Part shown: piece after piece, positions 1-11,184 of the stretch
Position numbering within the stretch: the first letter of the stretch is position 1
How the letters are laid out: every line of letters starts with the position of its first letter
DNA from: Crambe crambe
Taxonomy: Eukaryota; Porifera; Demospongiae; Poecilosclerida; Crambeidae
Reading direction: 5' to 3'
DNA: 64,000 nt
NCBI GenBank assembly: GCA_963924555.1
Contig: OZ004587.1
Location: 6,712,075 to 6,776,074, forward strand
Translations under genes and position numbers: made by a program
The notes under the pieces: generated by a model
What the model was told of the DNA's origin: nothing
The model's input: only the letters and a program-made list of their open reading frames with translations
The model's database searches: none

Positions 1-452
1 TTGTTGCCATAGATCCAGCCAGCATCTGAGTTGTTTTTCTTGATCTTGCCTTCGAGGATTCCCCAATATTTGGGGATGTGTTCCTCTAATAAACCCTTGA
101 CCAGCTCTGCCTTCTTCGTTTCATCCTTTTCAAAAAAAGCAGGAGCGAGTTTCTGGAAAAAATCATCCAGAATATCACCTATTCCTGCTAGCTCAGCATT
201 CTCGAAATCATTGCTTCCAGCAAGATCAAACCTCTCTGCCAAGAAGCGAGCGATGGGTCCACTGCCCGTTAATGGCTTCCCATCTACCTCCAGGATTGGA
301 AGAGCACCCGTGGGTGTGTTCGGCTTCATTACCTTCCATTCTTCCCCATCCAAACGTTTGTCTTCGTACTCAACACCTGCCTGGACGAAGATGAAACGAC
401 TCAGTTCAGCTCTTCCTCGAGAGTTGAAGTAGATGAGCTTGTACGTACTCAT
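1..452 (-). CDS. Sigma-class glutathione S-transferase (partial, 5' part)
   Basis: Reading the minus strand from ATG at 452 gives an uninterrupted frame of 150 codons that leaves the window. It begins MSTYKLIYFNSRGRAELSRF, the thioredoxin-fold N-domain of sigma GST/hematopoietic prostaglandin D synthase-like enzymes, with the catalytic Tyr in the YFNSRGRAE motif. The P-ILEVDG and GSGPIARFLAERF segments that form the glutathione site follow, then the start of the helical C-domain. The family conjugates glutathione to electrophiles or isomerises prostaglandin-like substrates in the cytosol. About 50-60 residues are missing beyond position 1. No intron is seen in the visible part. An NRF-1-like site lies about 150 bp upstream. 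The class call is firm; the exact substrate is unknown. Confidence 0.88.
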   Translation of the reverse strand, partial: MSTYKLIYFNSRGRAELSRFIFVQAGVEYEDKRLDGEEWKVMKPNTPTGALPILEVDGKPLTGSGPIARFLAERFDLAGSNDFENAELAGIGDILDDFFQKLAPAFFEKDETKKAELVKGLLEEHIPKYWGILEGKIKKNNSDAGWIYGN

Positions 453-606
453 TTCGCGCGATTCGATTAGATCTGTGGATTTTGTAGATTAAGCTTTTGG
501 TGTTTCTCGGTGATAGAGCTGGAATTAAGGATGGGTAGCAGTTGTTTTTTATACTAGACTGTCTTCACAGTTGTTGTATACATTCAGCAAAATTCAGTCG
601 TTACAC

Positions 607-615
607 TGCGCATGC
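607..615. promoter_or_regulatory. NRF-1-like site upstream of the GST gene
   Basis: TGCGCATGC lies about 155 bp upstream of the GST start codon. It matches the core of the palindromic NRF-1 consensus, and similar sites occur at the ADP/ATP carrier and dymeclin/GT92 promoters in this window. Binding is inferred only from sequence. Confidence 0.4.
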
Positions 616-655
616 TCTATGTGAACTTTGAACTCGTACTCAGAGCTGGTAGCCG

Positions 656-905
656 ACCCTTTACCATATGGATGGTTACCTCCTCTGGCAAGTACTCTGC
701 ACTGTCTCAGAATTGGGGTGATATACACTTTGCAGATAAGAAATAAACCACCCTTGAGAAAACCACCAATTAACCGGAAATACTCTGGAATTATTGTGGC
801 ATAAATTGAAATTTTTCATCTGCGTTGAAATGGATTAGCTACTGTGAGGTGTCTATCATCCTTTACTTCAGTCACAATCACATGATGGTTGTAACATGGT
901 CACCT
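656..905 (-). pseudogene. Decayed LRAT-domain fragment
   Basis: The minus strand carries a degenerate relative of the LRAT-like exon at 2243-2754. A GGTGACCATGT start near 905 (the GDHV box) is followed by a stretch decoding to HLTVANPF and then IIPEYFRLIGGFLKGG. These align with RLTVIHFN and FMPEFIQAITNIGALIGGFLKCG of the intact copy. In-frame stops and frame changes interrupt it, and the catalytic Cys region is lost. It is best read as a dead duplicate. Confidence 0.6.
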
Positions 906-1261
906 ATAGACTAATGAATGTCTGTAGGCCTCTATAATATAGCCACAAAACGCCCTTTTAAAACTACAATTATGCATGTATGGATAACACTTGACCCACT
1001 ATTGCTGCCAATTCAGCCCTGGAGCAAATAATATGGGCCATGTCAAGTACTAGCATAATGTGGCACTACTCAATTAGCCAGCTATCTCCCTAGCTACTTT
1101 GCTAGCTACTAGGTCTGAGATCTTGTGATTTGAGTCACTTTCCCATAGGATATGGTTGTGTCTATTAGAATACCCATGTCTCCATGGGGTTAGGCTCTAG
1201 CTGCAATATATCTTGCTCTCTACTACTTACAAAATAAATGGTACTGATAGCTATTATCCAA
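906..1261. other. Intergenic, no gene seen
   Basis: AT-rich spacer with short AGCTAG-type words. No open frame, splice-compatible exon or recognisable repeat end was found. Confidence 0.6.
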
Positions 1262-2209
1262 AGATCAACCTATCGTGATCTTGGTATTCTGGTGTCATCT
1301 GATCTTACTTGGAGCAAGTCTAAATAAGAAAGCATACAATATACCGATGATTGATTCATCGGTCCATAAGTACCAAATGCATCTCAACTAGAAGGAAACT
1401 TTATACCTCCTTGGTTCGCTCTAAAATATCCTATAACTCACATATTATTTGGAGACCAAGGATGTGTCTAGATTGGAACAAATTCAAAGACGAGCCAGTA
1501 AGTTTATTCTATCAGATTTTACTTCTGATTAGCTAAAAGTCTCGTTTGGTATCCCTGAACCTACTGCTGCTTATGATGTACCTGGAATTACAGGATATCG
1601 TTAATCAAATCTCTCAAGTGTCAAACAAGCTATTTCAACATTCTGGATTGTGTAGCTTTTGCCTCAAATTCCACTAGATCAAGCTTACTCATGTCTCCTA
1701 AAAATTGAAACTCTCCGGTCATTCTTACTTTAGGCGTTTACCTAAACTGTGGAAGAAACTACCACCAATTGTGCATGCCTCTGCTTTGAAGCCTTGGATA
1801 TCTGTCCAATCTCATGACTGCATGGAGGTAAGTAGATCTTCCAAGCCAATTTGAGTTTGACATCTCCCCAATGGGCAATAAACAAGAGGAAGTTTCACAA
1901 TATCAGCATCCCTAAACTGTTACAAATTTATCAGTCAAAGTTATTACTGCTAAGTTGAAATCTTGTGGTCATATTTTTCAATAGCAACAATCCCTCTTCT
2001 TTTGATTCCATGTGCCCTTGTCATAAATTCTGTCTCCTGTTCTTCTTTATAACTTCATGCTCTTATGTTTTCTTATAGTCTCCCACTTCATGAAATGCTG
2101 CAGCACCTCAGTGATGAGACATTTTCATTATTGTTGTTCCTGTTGTTATTATTTTGGTAAAGTCGGTAAGGGTCGTCACGTTGCTGGACTCGCGATAGGT
2201 AAGGAGTTG
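1262..2209 (+). mobile_element. Decayed non-LTR retrotransposon 3' portion (reverse transcriptase C-terminal region)
   Basis: In shifting plus-strand frames the segment decodes to landmarks of the end of LINE reverse transcriptase polyproteins: RDLGILVSSDLTWSK (about 1275), KLYTSLVRSKISYNSHIIWRP (1396-1455), QIQRRASKFILSDF (1479-1520), KSRLVSLNLLPL (1546-1580), LPKLWKKLPPI (1738-1772) and a Cys-containing SMCPCHKFC (about 2008-2034). The order is correct but stops and frameshifts are frequent, so it is inactive. A TTGTTGTT-rich tail follows near 2135, as in many LINE 3' ends. Confidence 0.75.
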
Positions 2210-2242
2210 AAATAAAATATTAAAAATTAATGGATACACTCC

Positions 2243-2754
2243 TCAGAAAAACCTAAACCTAAAATGCAGAAAAATTCCTATGATAATGCTGATAAATAGG
2301 ACAGTGATAAATCCTGTGAAAAATATAACTGCATTCTTTGTTTGATTGCTTGCAGGTCGACCGATGGCCATCGTATTGATCATAGATTCACAGTTGTTTG
2401 AAAATAGGTTGTAATCGGTCCTGCCAAGATTTTGGTGTGCTCGTTCAAGAATCTCTGCTTTATCAAACACTTTCTCATTGGGCAAGTACCCTAATACTTG
2501 TACTGTTTCAGAAGTTGTGTTGACGTAGAGTGTCTGTTTTCTGACTTTCGCAACAACCATTATACCACACTTGAGAAAGCCACCAATCAATGCTCCTATG
2601 TTAGTAATGGCCTGGATGAACTCGGGCATAAAGTTAGCAAAATCGAACATCTTCTTTGCATTGAAATGGATTACCGTGAGACGACGGGAGTCTTTCACCT
2701 CAACAGCTATCATGTGATGATCATATATTGAACGCACAATTCGCACATGGTCAC
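2243..2754 (-). CDS. LRAT/PLAAT-like NlpC/P60-family protein, 3' exon
   Basis: Minus-strand exon of 170 codons plus two bases, ending at a stop at 2243. An AG acceptor at 2755-2756 gives a phase-1 start, so the first residues read GDHVRIVRSIYDHHMIAVEV, the hallmark LRAT-family beginning. Starting at the internal Met (2746) would drop this box, so a 5' exon should exist; I could not find it. Candidate catalytic residues are His in YDHH, a second His in TVIHFN and Cys in FSNNCESM, i.e. the family H-H-C triad. The usual NCEHF box is changed to NCESM. Residues about 140-165 form one hydrophobic anchor followed by a short basic tail. Family members are thiol acyltransferases or phospholipases on membranes. 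Substrate unknown. Confidence 0.72.
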
Positions 2755-2784
2755 CTATAAGTAAAAGAGTTTTAAAGTGGAACT

Positions 2785-2910
2785 TCTGAATAATGGGACC
2801 CAGCCTTTTGTCCTTTGTAGAGAGGTTGTCCTCTTAGGTATGGAAGTATATATACAAAAGTGCTTTAGATTGAGAGGTTAGGAGTGACCTTCATTGGAGG
2901 TTCACTGTAT
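2785..2910 (-). repeat. Dispersed 'GAGGTTCCACTG' repeat, fragment
   Basis: Contains the signature words of a family also at 9181, 21071, 24335, 30114 and 60846: TGGGACCCAGCCTTTTGTCC, then AGAGAGGTTGTCCTC, ending near GGAGGTTCACTGTA. Internally decayed. Confidence 0.6.
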
Positions 2911-2952
2911 TATCTCAAGTTGAGCTTATCCCATTGCCCTATAGATGATAAT

Positions 2953-3077
2953 TTTGTGGTGATCCATTAGCCTCTTTCAAAGGCCTTCCTCTTTCACTCA
3001 CTGGTAGTCTCACATTGAAGAAAAAGGAGAGACTACCAGTGAGGAAGGCCTGGGAATGAGGCTAGTGACCCATAACC
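2953..3077. repeat. Long imperfect hairpin (MITE-like)
   Basis: CACTGGTAGTCTC (about 2999-3011) and its complement GAGACTACCAGTG (about 3031-3043) flank a 19 bp loop. Pairing continues outward through GGCCTTCCTC/GAGGAAGGCC and TTAGCCTC/GAGGCTAG. It looks like a small inverted-repeat transposable element. Confidence 0.55.
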
Positions 3078-3382
3078 CTCCAGATAAACTGACATAGAAT
3101 ACGGGGGGGGGAGGAACATAAACCCTGCTGAAACCTTTGCCCCTTGCTCTTGCTAGCTAGCTAGCTCATAATGTAGGTGCATTTATAGCTCCAAGGTTGT
3201 ATTCTTAATATGCACCCTAGTCATTATTTCCAGACCTCCTTCACCCACTTAAGGTCTGCATATCCAGATAAGGGATAAAGAAGTACGGATCAAAGAAGTA
3301 CAAGATGCAGGGGATTTATTGAAGGCATAGGGACAAGTAATGTGCATAATGGCAAGACATAAGTGGCAAACAAAGAACTGAA

Positions 3383-3496
3383 GGCATAGTGGCAAGACAG
3401 AACACATAGGAAGGAGAACTGGCATAGTGGCAAGACAGAACACATAGGAAGGAGAACTGGCATAGTGGCAAGACAGAACACATAGGAGGAAGAACC
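3383..3496 (+). repeat. 38 bp tandem repeat, 3 copies
   Basis: Three consecutive copies of a 38 bp unit beginning GGCATAGTGGCAAGACAGAA. The first two are nearly identical and the third diverges at its end. Confidence 0.85.
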
Positions 3497-3918
3497 TGTG
3501 GTGTCCTGATTATAGAGAGGTTTCTTTTCTGTATTGTACAACCACTACTATATTGTACCATCAAATAAGGATACAGCTAAATTATGGTGCCATCTCATCA
3601 CTTCATGTCTTTGTGCTTACAGTCAGCTTTCAAAGGATATTTAGAAGGAAAGCACACATCATGGAGCTGAAAGATCACAATCTATACGATCCAAAGAGTG
3701 ATTTCAGAATCTTAACATTGTAACTTTATCACACAGGAAATTGCAGAATCTTTAGTTTCCTTATGAAGCTAGTGACTATTGTTCTGTACAGAAATAGTCA
3801 CTTTTAAGTAAGGTAAGCTAAGCAGAAATAGGCTTTATAAGGAAGGTAACAAAGGGTAGTTAGAAAATCAGCACCTAACTGTTAGTAAGCACCTATAAGC
3901 AAAGTGTACCTAATAACC
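3497..3918. other. Intergenic, no gene seen
   Basis: AT-rich spacer without a convincing coding exon or repeat boundary. Confidence 0.55.
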
Positions 3919-4074
3919 AGTGATGTGAATCCATAGAGGGTGCATTATTTTACTTCATTGCTATAGCGATGGCAGAGGCAAAATGTATTATGTCTGTGGG
4001 CACTTGCCCCTCAAGATGGCTGCCGTTACCGTGGGGGAAAAAGTACATAACGCACCCTCTCTATTCACATCACT
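3919..4074. mobile_element. MITE of 156 bp with ~30 bp terminal inverted repeats
   Basis: The left end AGTGATGTGAATCCATAGAG and the complement of the right end (AGTGATGTGAATAGAGAGGG) match over about 30 bp with small indels, continuing into GGGTGC(A/G)TTAT. No coding capacity and no clear target duplication. Confidence 0.65.
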
Positions 4075-4865
4075 CATCATGGCCAAGGCCTAAAAAAAAA
4101 TAAAAAAAAAAAAAATTTTATACACCATATTTCCTACCTATTATACATTCATTCCCGTGTGATAAAAAATACATCAGGCTAGAAGTGCGATATGAATTCA
4201 TATCAGCACTTTGGACTGCAGACTTTTTATATGAAGGAGTGCAACTATATGCAATGAAGTGTAGCTCTTTCTTTTTTGGAGAGGTTATTAGGCCTACTTT
4301 AACCCTCTAATTACATGAAGCTTGTCTTTGTGCCTTGTTGATGGTGGGGAGCATGCAACACTGGATAGGGTCTAGCTAGCTGGCTGGTAAACAAGCTAGC
4401 CCTGCCCATTAATAAAGCCAGTTAAGTGAAGTTGTATTTGCTAGGCACCAATCTAGTTGTACTTGTCGTTTTTGCTACAGTACCAGAGTGCTTGTCCTTC
4501 TCACTCATCATTGTTGTTAGAAAACGACTGTTCATGTTGGAAATTATTAATATAATAGTTTATTGCATAGGCCACTCCAGCATCAACAAGATAGTGATAA
4601 CTTAATACAGTAGGCTAGCTGACTACTGATGACTTTGAAAGGATGTGGGGTTAAAATTGTCTAGTCTCTTACCAGGCTTTATATCTTTCAGATCTGTGAT
4701 TCGGGTCACGTTGCCGTACTTTATCGCCGTTATAGGATTTCTACTTGTAAGACAGTCCATCCGTCTGTCACCTCAGTCCTGTAGAGTTATCTGCCGTTAC
4801 GCAACTTGGGATCAATTAGGCCGCCATGCAACATTCACTTCTGTTACTATACTCGACTCATAATC
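4075..4865. other. Intergenic, no gene seen
   Basis: Contains a poly-A run at about 4091-4115. Open frames here lack codon structure or family resemblance. Confidence 0.5.
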
Positions 4866-4995
4866 ACCCCACCACGCCCACTTTACAGAGCGCGCGCGAA
4901 AACGTCATCATGCGTCGTCGTCCTAGATCCCTCCGCATCCGCCCGGCGCGGCGCGGCGCGGCCCTAGGCCCTGCACGTGCACATGCATGCACAAA
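4866..4995. promoter_or_regulatory. GC-rich, CpG-dense island
   Basis: A sharply GC-rich patch in AT-rich surroundings, with GCGCGCGAAAACGTCATCAT followed by CGTCGTCGTCC, a run of GCGCGGCGCGGC type and palindromes GTGCAC and TGCATGCA. It may be a promoter or 5' exon of an unidentified gene, perhaps the missing first exon of the LRAT-like gene at 2243-2754. That link is speculative. Confidence 0.35.
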
Positions 4996-5464
4996 ATTTA
5001 ATGGATTTTGCCAAAAATGGCATATGAAGCTGGCACGATGCCACTCATGAGGTATCCCATGCATCACTGAGGTAAGATTTAATATCTGTCCCACTCAGCT
5101 ACGTATCACTTAGCTAATTTTTTTTTTTTTTTTTTTTACCCATAAAAGGTATCTGTGGTCACCTTATTGGAAACAGTCCCGGGAGGAGTGCATTATAATA
5201 CCGCTTGAGCGTATCTATGGCTTGAGCAACCAGAGGAATCTTTATTATATCATACCAAGTAATATGTTTGTCCTGAAACTAGGAATTGGTTGTGTCATAG
5301 TCTAGCCACTGAGGAAGTACCCTTCCATTATGTGGTTATGTATAAGTGCACAGAGAGTGCATGCCAAATAGTGGCCGTTTTGCTGCAGAGTTTGCATTAT
5401 GCTCTATGGAGATTGTGGAACAAAAATGACCATGTCATGGTAAAAGATGATGCAAGAAAACTAG

Positions 5465-6118
<654 letters not shown>

Positions 6119-7134
6119 TGTGTGCCTTCCCCTCCAGAATCCAGTATTAGACCAAAAGATCGTATTTTAGTCCTTCTGTCCTTCATACACCTACATGGTT
6201 ATGGATTGAGAATTACAATTGGAACCAGCTGGTCCCATTATAAGTTCAACAATGTGATTACTGAGAAACATGCAGATCACTGAAATGAGTACACCTTGAA
6301 AAGGTACAATGATCTAGCCCAAGTTAATTGAGATAACCTCATTAACCTTTAACTGCTATCTAAACCATGTACCAACCAGGGATATCTGATTAGATAAACT
6401 TGTTATGCAATAGTCATATGTAAACATGTTACTTATAGTCCATGACAATTGTTTGGTGTCCATGAATCGTAAAGCTCAAGACATTCTATCTATTACACCA
6501 AAAGGTTCACACCAAATTATATTTGGTGTGAACATAGCAGTTCCTCTGATAATGAACGCTCTGAAAGAGGACAAAGGAAAAAAAATTAATAACGATTGGA
6601 GAGTTAATTGGTTTGGTATTGTGAAGATTTTCTCTCCTCTTACTCTCCTAGCTCCCTTCTTCCTCAAGCTATAACTGCATGTATGCCTGTTAGAAAGAGC
6701 ATACATGTAGTTATGTAATACAGAACCTTTGAATAATGGACAGGCTTTTCCACTATGGGAACCTATAGGTATAATACATGCACTACTTCTATGTTTCCAT
6801 AATGATAACTGATGCATGCATGCTGGTATAGCATGACTTACACAAAGGAAGATAACATCAAAAGATCGACTGCTTTCCTGACACTCAACTGCATGTGCTT
6901 AGAAGTGCAGTTAAGTGAGCGTGCACAAAAGGATAGCCTGTACGTATACACTTTGCCTATAAGTTGTGCGCACAGAGATAGAGGTTAGCTATATCGCTAT
7001 AGCATTGCAGTGGAGCCTCCAATGATAAATGAATTAAGGACACTCGACTATAATCTCTCAATAAAGAACAGTATCTTTGTATTATTACACTATACAAATA
7101 GCAGGACAACCTCTACAAATGCTGGGTCCCAAGC

Positions 7135-7417
7135 CAGGGTTTCATCTAGGAATTTCACCTTGGAGGGGAAGCTCATGGAACGTGTGGCCATAAGGCCACA
7201 GTGAGGGGGAGGGTGCGGGAGGAAGCCGAAAATGCTTAAATCCTAAAATAATACTTGGAAGTATTTTTTTAAATGCTTGAATCCTACTTAGAAGTATTTT
7301 TGACCTAAATTTTTTTCTTTTGGCAATGGGTCAGTTTTTTTTTTTTTGGGAGGGGGGGAAGTTGAGCTGTTTTGAGGGGAAGCTTCCCCTGCGCCCCCCT
7401 CCTTAGATGAAACCCTG
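7135..7417. mobile_element. MITE, 283 bp, 5 bp target duplication CAAGC
   Basis: Ends CAGGGTTTCATCTA and TAGATGAAACCCTG are perfect complements. They are flanked by CAAGC at 7130-7134 and 7418-7422. Copy B of the surrounding duplication (near 9299) reads CCCAAGTGTG without the element, giving an empty-site comparison. No coding capacity. Confidence 0.8.
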
Positions 7418-7431
7418 CAAGCATGTTATTA

Positions 7432-7834
7432 GGCCACTATTCGTCGAATAACAGTTTTCTCGTTAGACCTTCCGTGAAAACTTATGCAGGCGGGCGGGTG
7501 GGTCATTATCATTTTATGTCATTATCTCAAGAACGACTGTTAATTCGCTGTCCACAAAATCAGTTTCAACAAAGGTTCTCTAGTACGTACAGTCCTCTTG
7601 AATGAAACCACGGAAGGTGAGGTTTGGCGTACAGTACTCAACGACTGAATTCACTATATTATATAGGGTTTTGTTCTTGGTTTTGTAATGAACAGTAAAA
7701 TTTAACAACGCCATCTTGTGTGCCAAAAAAAAATAAAAATGTGGTGTCAAAAATTAATATGCACATGTGCAATAATGGGTAATGGCATTATTATACTAAC
7801 TTCGTGAGAAACTGCTATTCAACCAATAGTGGCC
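7432..7834. mobile_element. Harbinger-like MITE, 403 bp, TTATTA-flanked
   Basis: The left end GGCCACTATTCGTCGAATAA and the complement of the right end (GGCCACTATTGGTTGAATAG) form a ~30 bp inverted repeat. TTATTA flanks both sides (7426-7431, 7835-7840). A GGCC terminus with a TTA target is typical of PIF/Harbinger elements. Copy B has the continuous empty site ATTATTATTAGCTGTACAG near 9306-9324. Non-coding. Confidence 0.8.
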
Positions 7835-8017
7835 TTATTATCACCTGTACAGTGCTCAGCAATCCAATGGAGCGTGCAACATATTTTTATAGGGTGCTCA
7901 CGGCTCTACTTCTGTACATTATATAATGGAAAAATTTGAGATTCAGTTTGTCAAAGCATTTTTTTGAGAGGTGCATAATCAAATTGCCTATAGCTAATAT
8001 AATTATGCCACCTACTT

Positions 8018-8102
8018 CATGAATTCAGTGTTGACAGCTTACATAAGACTAGGTAACGGTCATGAATTCAGTGTTGACAGCTTACATAAGACTAGGTAAC
8101 GG
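8018..8102 (+). repeat. 43 bp tandem duplication
   Basis: Two near-perfect copies of a unit beginning CATGAATTCAGTGTTGACAG. Copy B of the large duplication has only one. Confidence 0.85.
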
Positions 8103-9180
8103 AATGGGGAGTTCCAGAGGTGCAATCCCACATCTACAAAGTAACCAAGCAACGGATGAGATCCATACAACTGGCACTCATGAGTCATAACCATACTTTT
8201 TTTTTTGTCTTGCATCTCTTGATCTGAAATAGCTATCTGCATGCACTCACTCACAAGTCTAAAATGATAGCTGTACCCCCTGGCCTCATGTGCATGCATG
8301 CATGTGAAACCTAGAGGTGCAGTACATATAGTGTTCAATGGCTCAAGCTATACCTATAGTGTGCCTTCCCCTCCAGAATCCAGTATTAGGCCAAAAGATC
8401 GTATTTTTTTAGTCCTTCTGTCCTTCACACACATGGCTACATGGTTATGGATTGCAATTGGTCCTATTATAAGTTCTAACAATGTGATTACTGAGAAACA
8501 TGCTCCCTGAAATGAGGACAACTGAAAAGGTAGCCCAAGTTGATATAACCTGGTTGTACTTCAACCCTGCTGTCTAACCAGGGATGCCTGATTAGATAAA
8601 CTTGTTATGCAATGGTCAACATGAAGTATTTATAGTCTGTTGACTGTGCTTTACATGAATTGTAAAGCTCAAGACATTCTGTCTATTAATTTTTTTAACA
8701 CCAAAATGTTCACACCAATGGTGTGAACATAATTAAAGAATGGACACTCTGAAAGAGGACGAATCTCTCAATAAAGGATTGTGAAGATTTCCTCTCCCCT
8801 CTCCTAGCTCCCTTCTCCCTCAAGCTCTATAACTGCATGTATGCCTGTTAGAGAGAGCATGCATGTGGTTATAAATACAGAAAAATGGACAGGCTTTTCC
8901 ACTATGGGACCTATATATACAAAAATGACACCAGGGTGTACACGCAACACCCTCTATGCTTCCATAACATTTCCTACTGATGCATGTTGGCAGCATTACA
9001 CAAAGGAAGATAACATCAACAGATCGACTGCTTTCCTGACACTCAACTGTACTTAGAAGTGCAGTTAAGTGTCAAGAAGCGTGCACAAAAGGATATCGAT
9101 ATATAATATAGTCAGTATACACTTTGCATATAAGTTGTGCGCACAGATAGAGGTTAGCTATATCGCTATAGCATTGGAGT

Positions 9181-9300
9181 GGAGCCTCCAATGATCGATG
9201 ATGAATGACGCTAAAAAAGATGACTAATCTCTGACAGTATATATCTTTATACACTATACAAAATAAAAGAGGACAACCTCTACAAATACTGGGTCCCAAG
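9181..9300 (+). repeat. Decayed 'GAGGTTCCACTG' family copy
   Basis: Contains GTGGAGCCTCCAATGAT at the start and AGGACAACCTCTACAAA...GGGTCCCAAGTGTGTCATTA at the end, matching better copies at 21071 and 30114. The equivalent decayed copy in segment A lies at 7010-7132. Confidence 0.5.
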
Positions 9301-9373
9301 TGTGTCATTATTATTAGCTGTACAGTGCTCAGCAGTGCAATGGAGCATGCTACATAATCTTTATAGGGTGCTC

Positions 9374-9588
9374 ACGGCTCTTCTTCTGTACATTATATAA
9401 TTATTCATCATAGAAATAGAGATTCAGTTTGTCAAAGCATTTTTTGAGAGGTGCCATGGCTAATTAAATTGCCTACTACCGGCTCTTCTTCTGTACATTA
9501 TATAATTATTCATCATAGAAATTGAGATTCAGTTTGTCAAAGCATTTTTTTGAGAGGTGCCATGGCTAATTAAATTGCCTACTACGGC
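9374..9588 (+). repeat. 106 bp tandem duplication
   Basis: Two adjacent copies beginning CGGCTCTTCTTCTGTACATT and ending AAATTGCCTACTAC, specific to duplication copy B. Confidence 0.85.
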
Positions 9589-10010
9589 TAATAAAATTAT
9601 GTCACCTACTTCAATTCAGTGTTGACAGCTTACATAAGACTATCTAACTGAATGGGGGAGTTCCAGAGGTGCAATCACCACATCTACAAAGTAACCAAGC
9701 CACAGGATGAGATCATAATCGATACTTTTTATCTTGCACCTCTTTGATCTGAAATAGCTATCTGCATGCACTCACTCACAAGCATAGCTACCCCCTGGCT
9801 TCATGCATGTGAAACCTAGAGGTGCAGCACATATATACACTGGAACTTCTGAAGAAGTTTTTTTCCCCTAAGCAAATTGATTACAGGTTACATTAATTAT
9901 TATTATAAGGATATAGTGTGCATGCCATGGGAACATTTTAAATTTTCAATAGAATTAGTTCTCATAAAATTAGCTTATGAAACAAACCACCAACGTTTCG
10001 ACCAGAATAC

Positions 10011-10081
10011 TCTCCTTGGGCTCTTTTCTCGCTCTGATCTGGGAGCTGTACCCATCGCGGCCTTCCTGGCTTATGTGGTTA
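10011..10081 (+). pseudogene. Stray 70 bp copy of the LDAF1-like coding sequence
   Basis: Matches 11551-11616 of the promethin/LDAF1-like gene almost base for base (segment coding for SLGSFLALGAVPIAAFLAYVV), except for a five-base insertion that breaks the frame (GCTCTGATCTGGGAG versus GCTCTGGGAG). Flanks do not match the gene on either side. It is an isolated duplicated fragment, not an exon. Confidence 0.85.
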
Positions 10082-10192
10082 TGTTGAATTTTTATCATGT
10101 TAGCTGAGAATAATAAGCAGATTTTAAATTTTGTTGAGATTTCTGAGACTTCATCCAAAGAATGATACAGAAAAATACAGAAAGATATACGC

Positions 10193-10366
10193 TAGCTACC
10201 GCCAGAATACAGTAGAATGTACTAGAGGTTAGGAATCTCCTCCAAATCTGCAGGGGAGGATCAAGGGGATGTTTTTACTAGCTACCACCAGAGTACAGTA
10301 GAATGTACTAGAGGTTAGGAATCTTCTCCAAATCTGCAGGGGAGGATCAAGGGGATGTTTTTACAC
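10193..10366 (+). repeat. ~87 bp tandem duplication
   Basis: Two copies containing ACAGTAGAATGTACTAGAGG and GGAGGATCAAGGGGATG, about 95% alike. Confidence 0.85.
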
Positions 10367-11017
10367 ACCCGCTCTATACACCCACTTTAACCTTCACGAG
10401 CACTACCAGCCTTGCCACACCCTACCCTACCCATAAAAAAGTATGTTAGAGACAAAACCACCACATCAGTTATCTGCACTCCTGGAAACCCCTTTATATA
10501 GACACTAACAACATTCTGGACAGGATTCTTGGCAAGTTTCCAACAGCCTATATGATATTGTCTTAATTGCAATTAATGCTCCTTTTATAATACGCATGCT
10601 GCCTGCTGCCTTTTATGATTTGCTATTAGCTAATTAGCATTGTTATAGCTAGTTCCTCTTCACACACATATTGCATTAATCTTGTGGAAGAGCACTTACC
10701 TATATCTACAAAGCACTATTGATTGGCTCTATTAATCGGAGGTGCCAGATCAATTGAGTTCCAGATAATCAAGGTTGCACTGTAGCCACAATGCCAGAAC
10801 ACCACTTACTGCATGTGTTTCTATTCATACCATTCCAATAGCAAGCAATTAGCTAGTGCATTTATATAATTAGTGTAGTTAGTGCGTTTTTTTATAACTC
10901 AATTAGCTAGCTATATCTCCCACATACTTTAAGCTATACTAATGACCAAAAGATAGCTTATTCAATGTACTTTCCAATATTATTCATAGTCTGAGGTCAC
11001 TCCATTATAATTATAGC
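10367..11017. other. Intergenic, no gene seen
   Basis: AT-rich spacer with AGCTAG words. No supported exon. Confidence 0.55.
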
Positions 11018-11184
11018 TACAGTGAATTGCAGTGATCTTGCAACATGAAATCCAGAACATCAAACCATAATTTATATATCTTCCTTTCAAGTAGCCCAAC
11101 TCTAAAGCCACATGAAAGGAGGCTATGTAAATTTTGGTTTGGTGTTCTGAATTTCATGTTGCAAGATCACTGCAATCCACTGTA
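11018..11184. mobile_element. hAT-like MITE (CAGTG...CACTG ends)
   Basis: The left end CAGTGAATTGCAGTGATCTT and the complement of the right end (CAGTGGATTGCAGTGATCTT) continue pairing through GCAACATGAAAT and CAGAACA(T/C)CAAACC. A second, 5'-truncated copy lies at 18222-18345. No clear 8 bp target duplication. Confidence 0.65.

Larger units (their letters stand above)
6119..8330 (+). repeat. Segmental tandem duplication, copy A
   Basis: Copy A and copy B (8359-9840) share colinear blocks. Both begin GTGTGCCTTCCCCTCCAGAA. Both then contain AAACTTGTTATGCAAT, GACTGCTTTCCTGACACTCA, ACTTTGC(A/C)TATAAGTTGTG, TATAGGGTGCTCACGGCTCT and AGTGTTGACAGCTTACATAA in the same order. Copy A is longer mainly because of two inserted MITEs (7135-7417, 7432-7834). 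No gene found. Confidence 0.8.
8359..9840 (+). repeat. Segmental tandem duplication, copy B
   Basis: Partner of 6119-8330, lacking its two MITEs but with its own 106 bp internal tandem duplication (9374-9588). No gene recognised. Confidence 0.8.

Noticed and set aside
4645-5094. Open frames on both strands across the GC-rich patch
   Set aside because: Basic, low-complexity translations typical of GC-rich DNA, with no domain; the region is kept only as a possible regulatory island.
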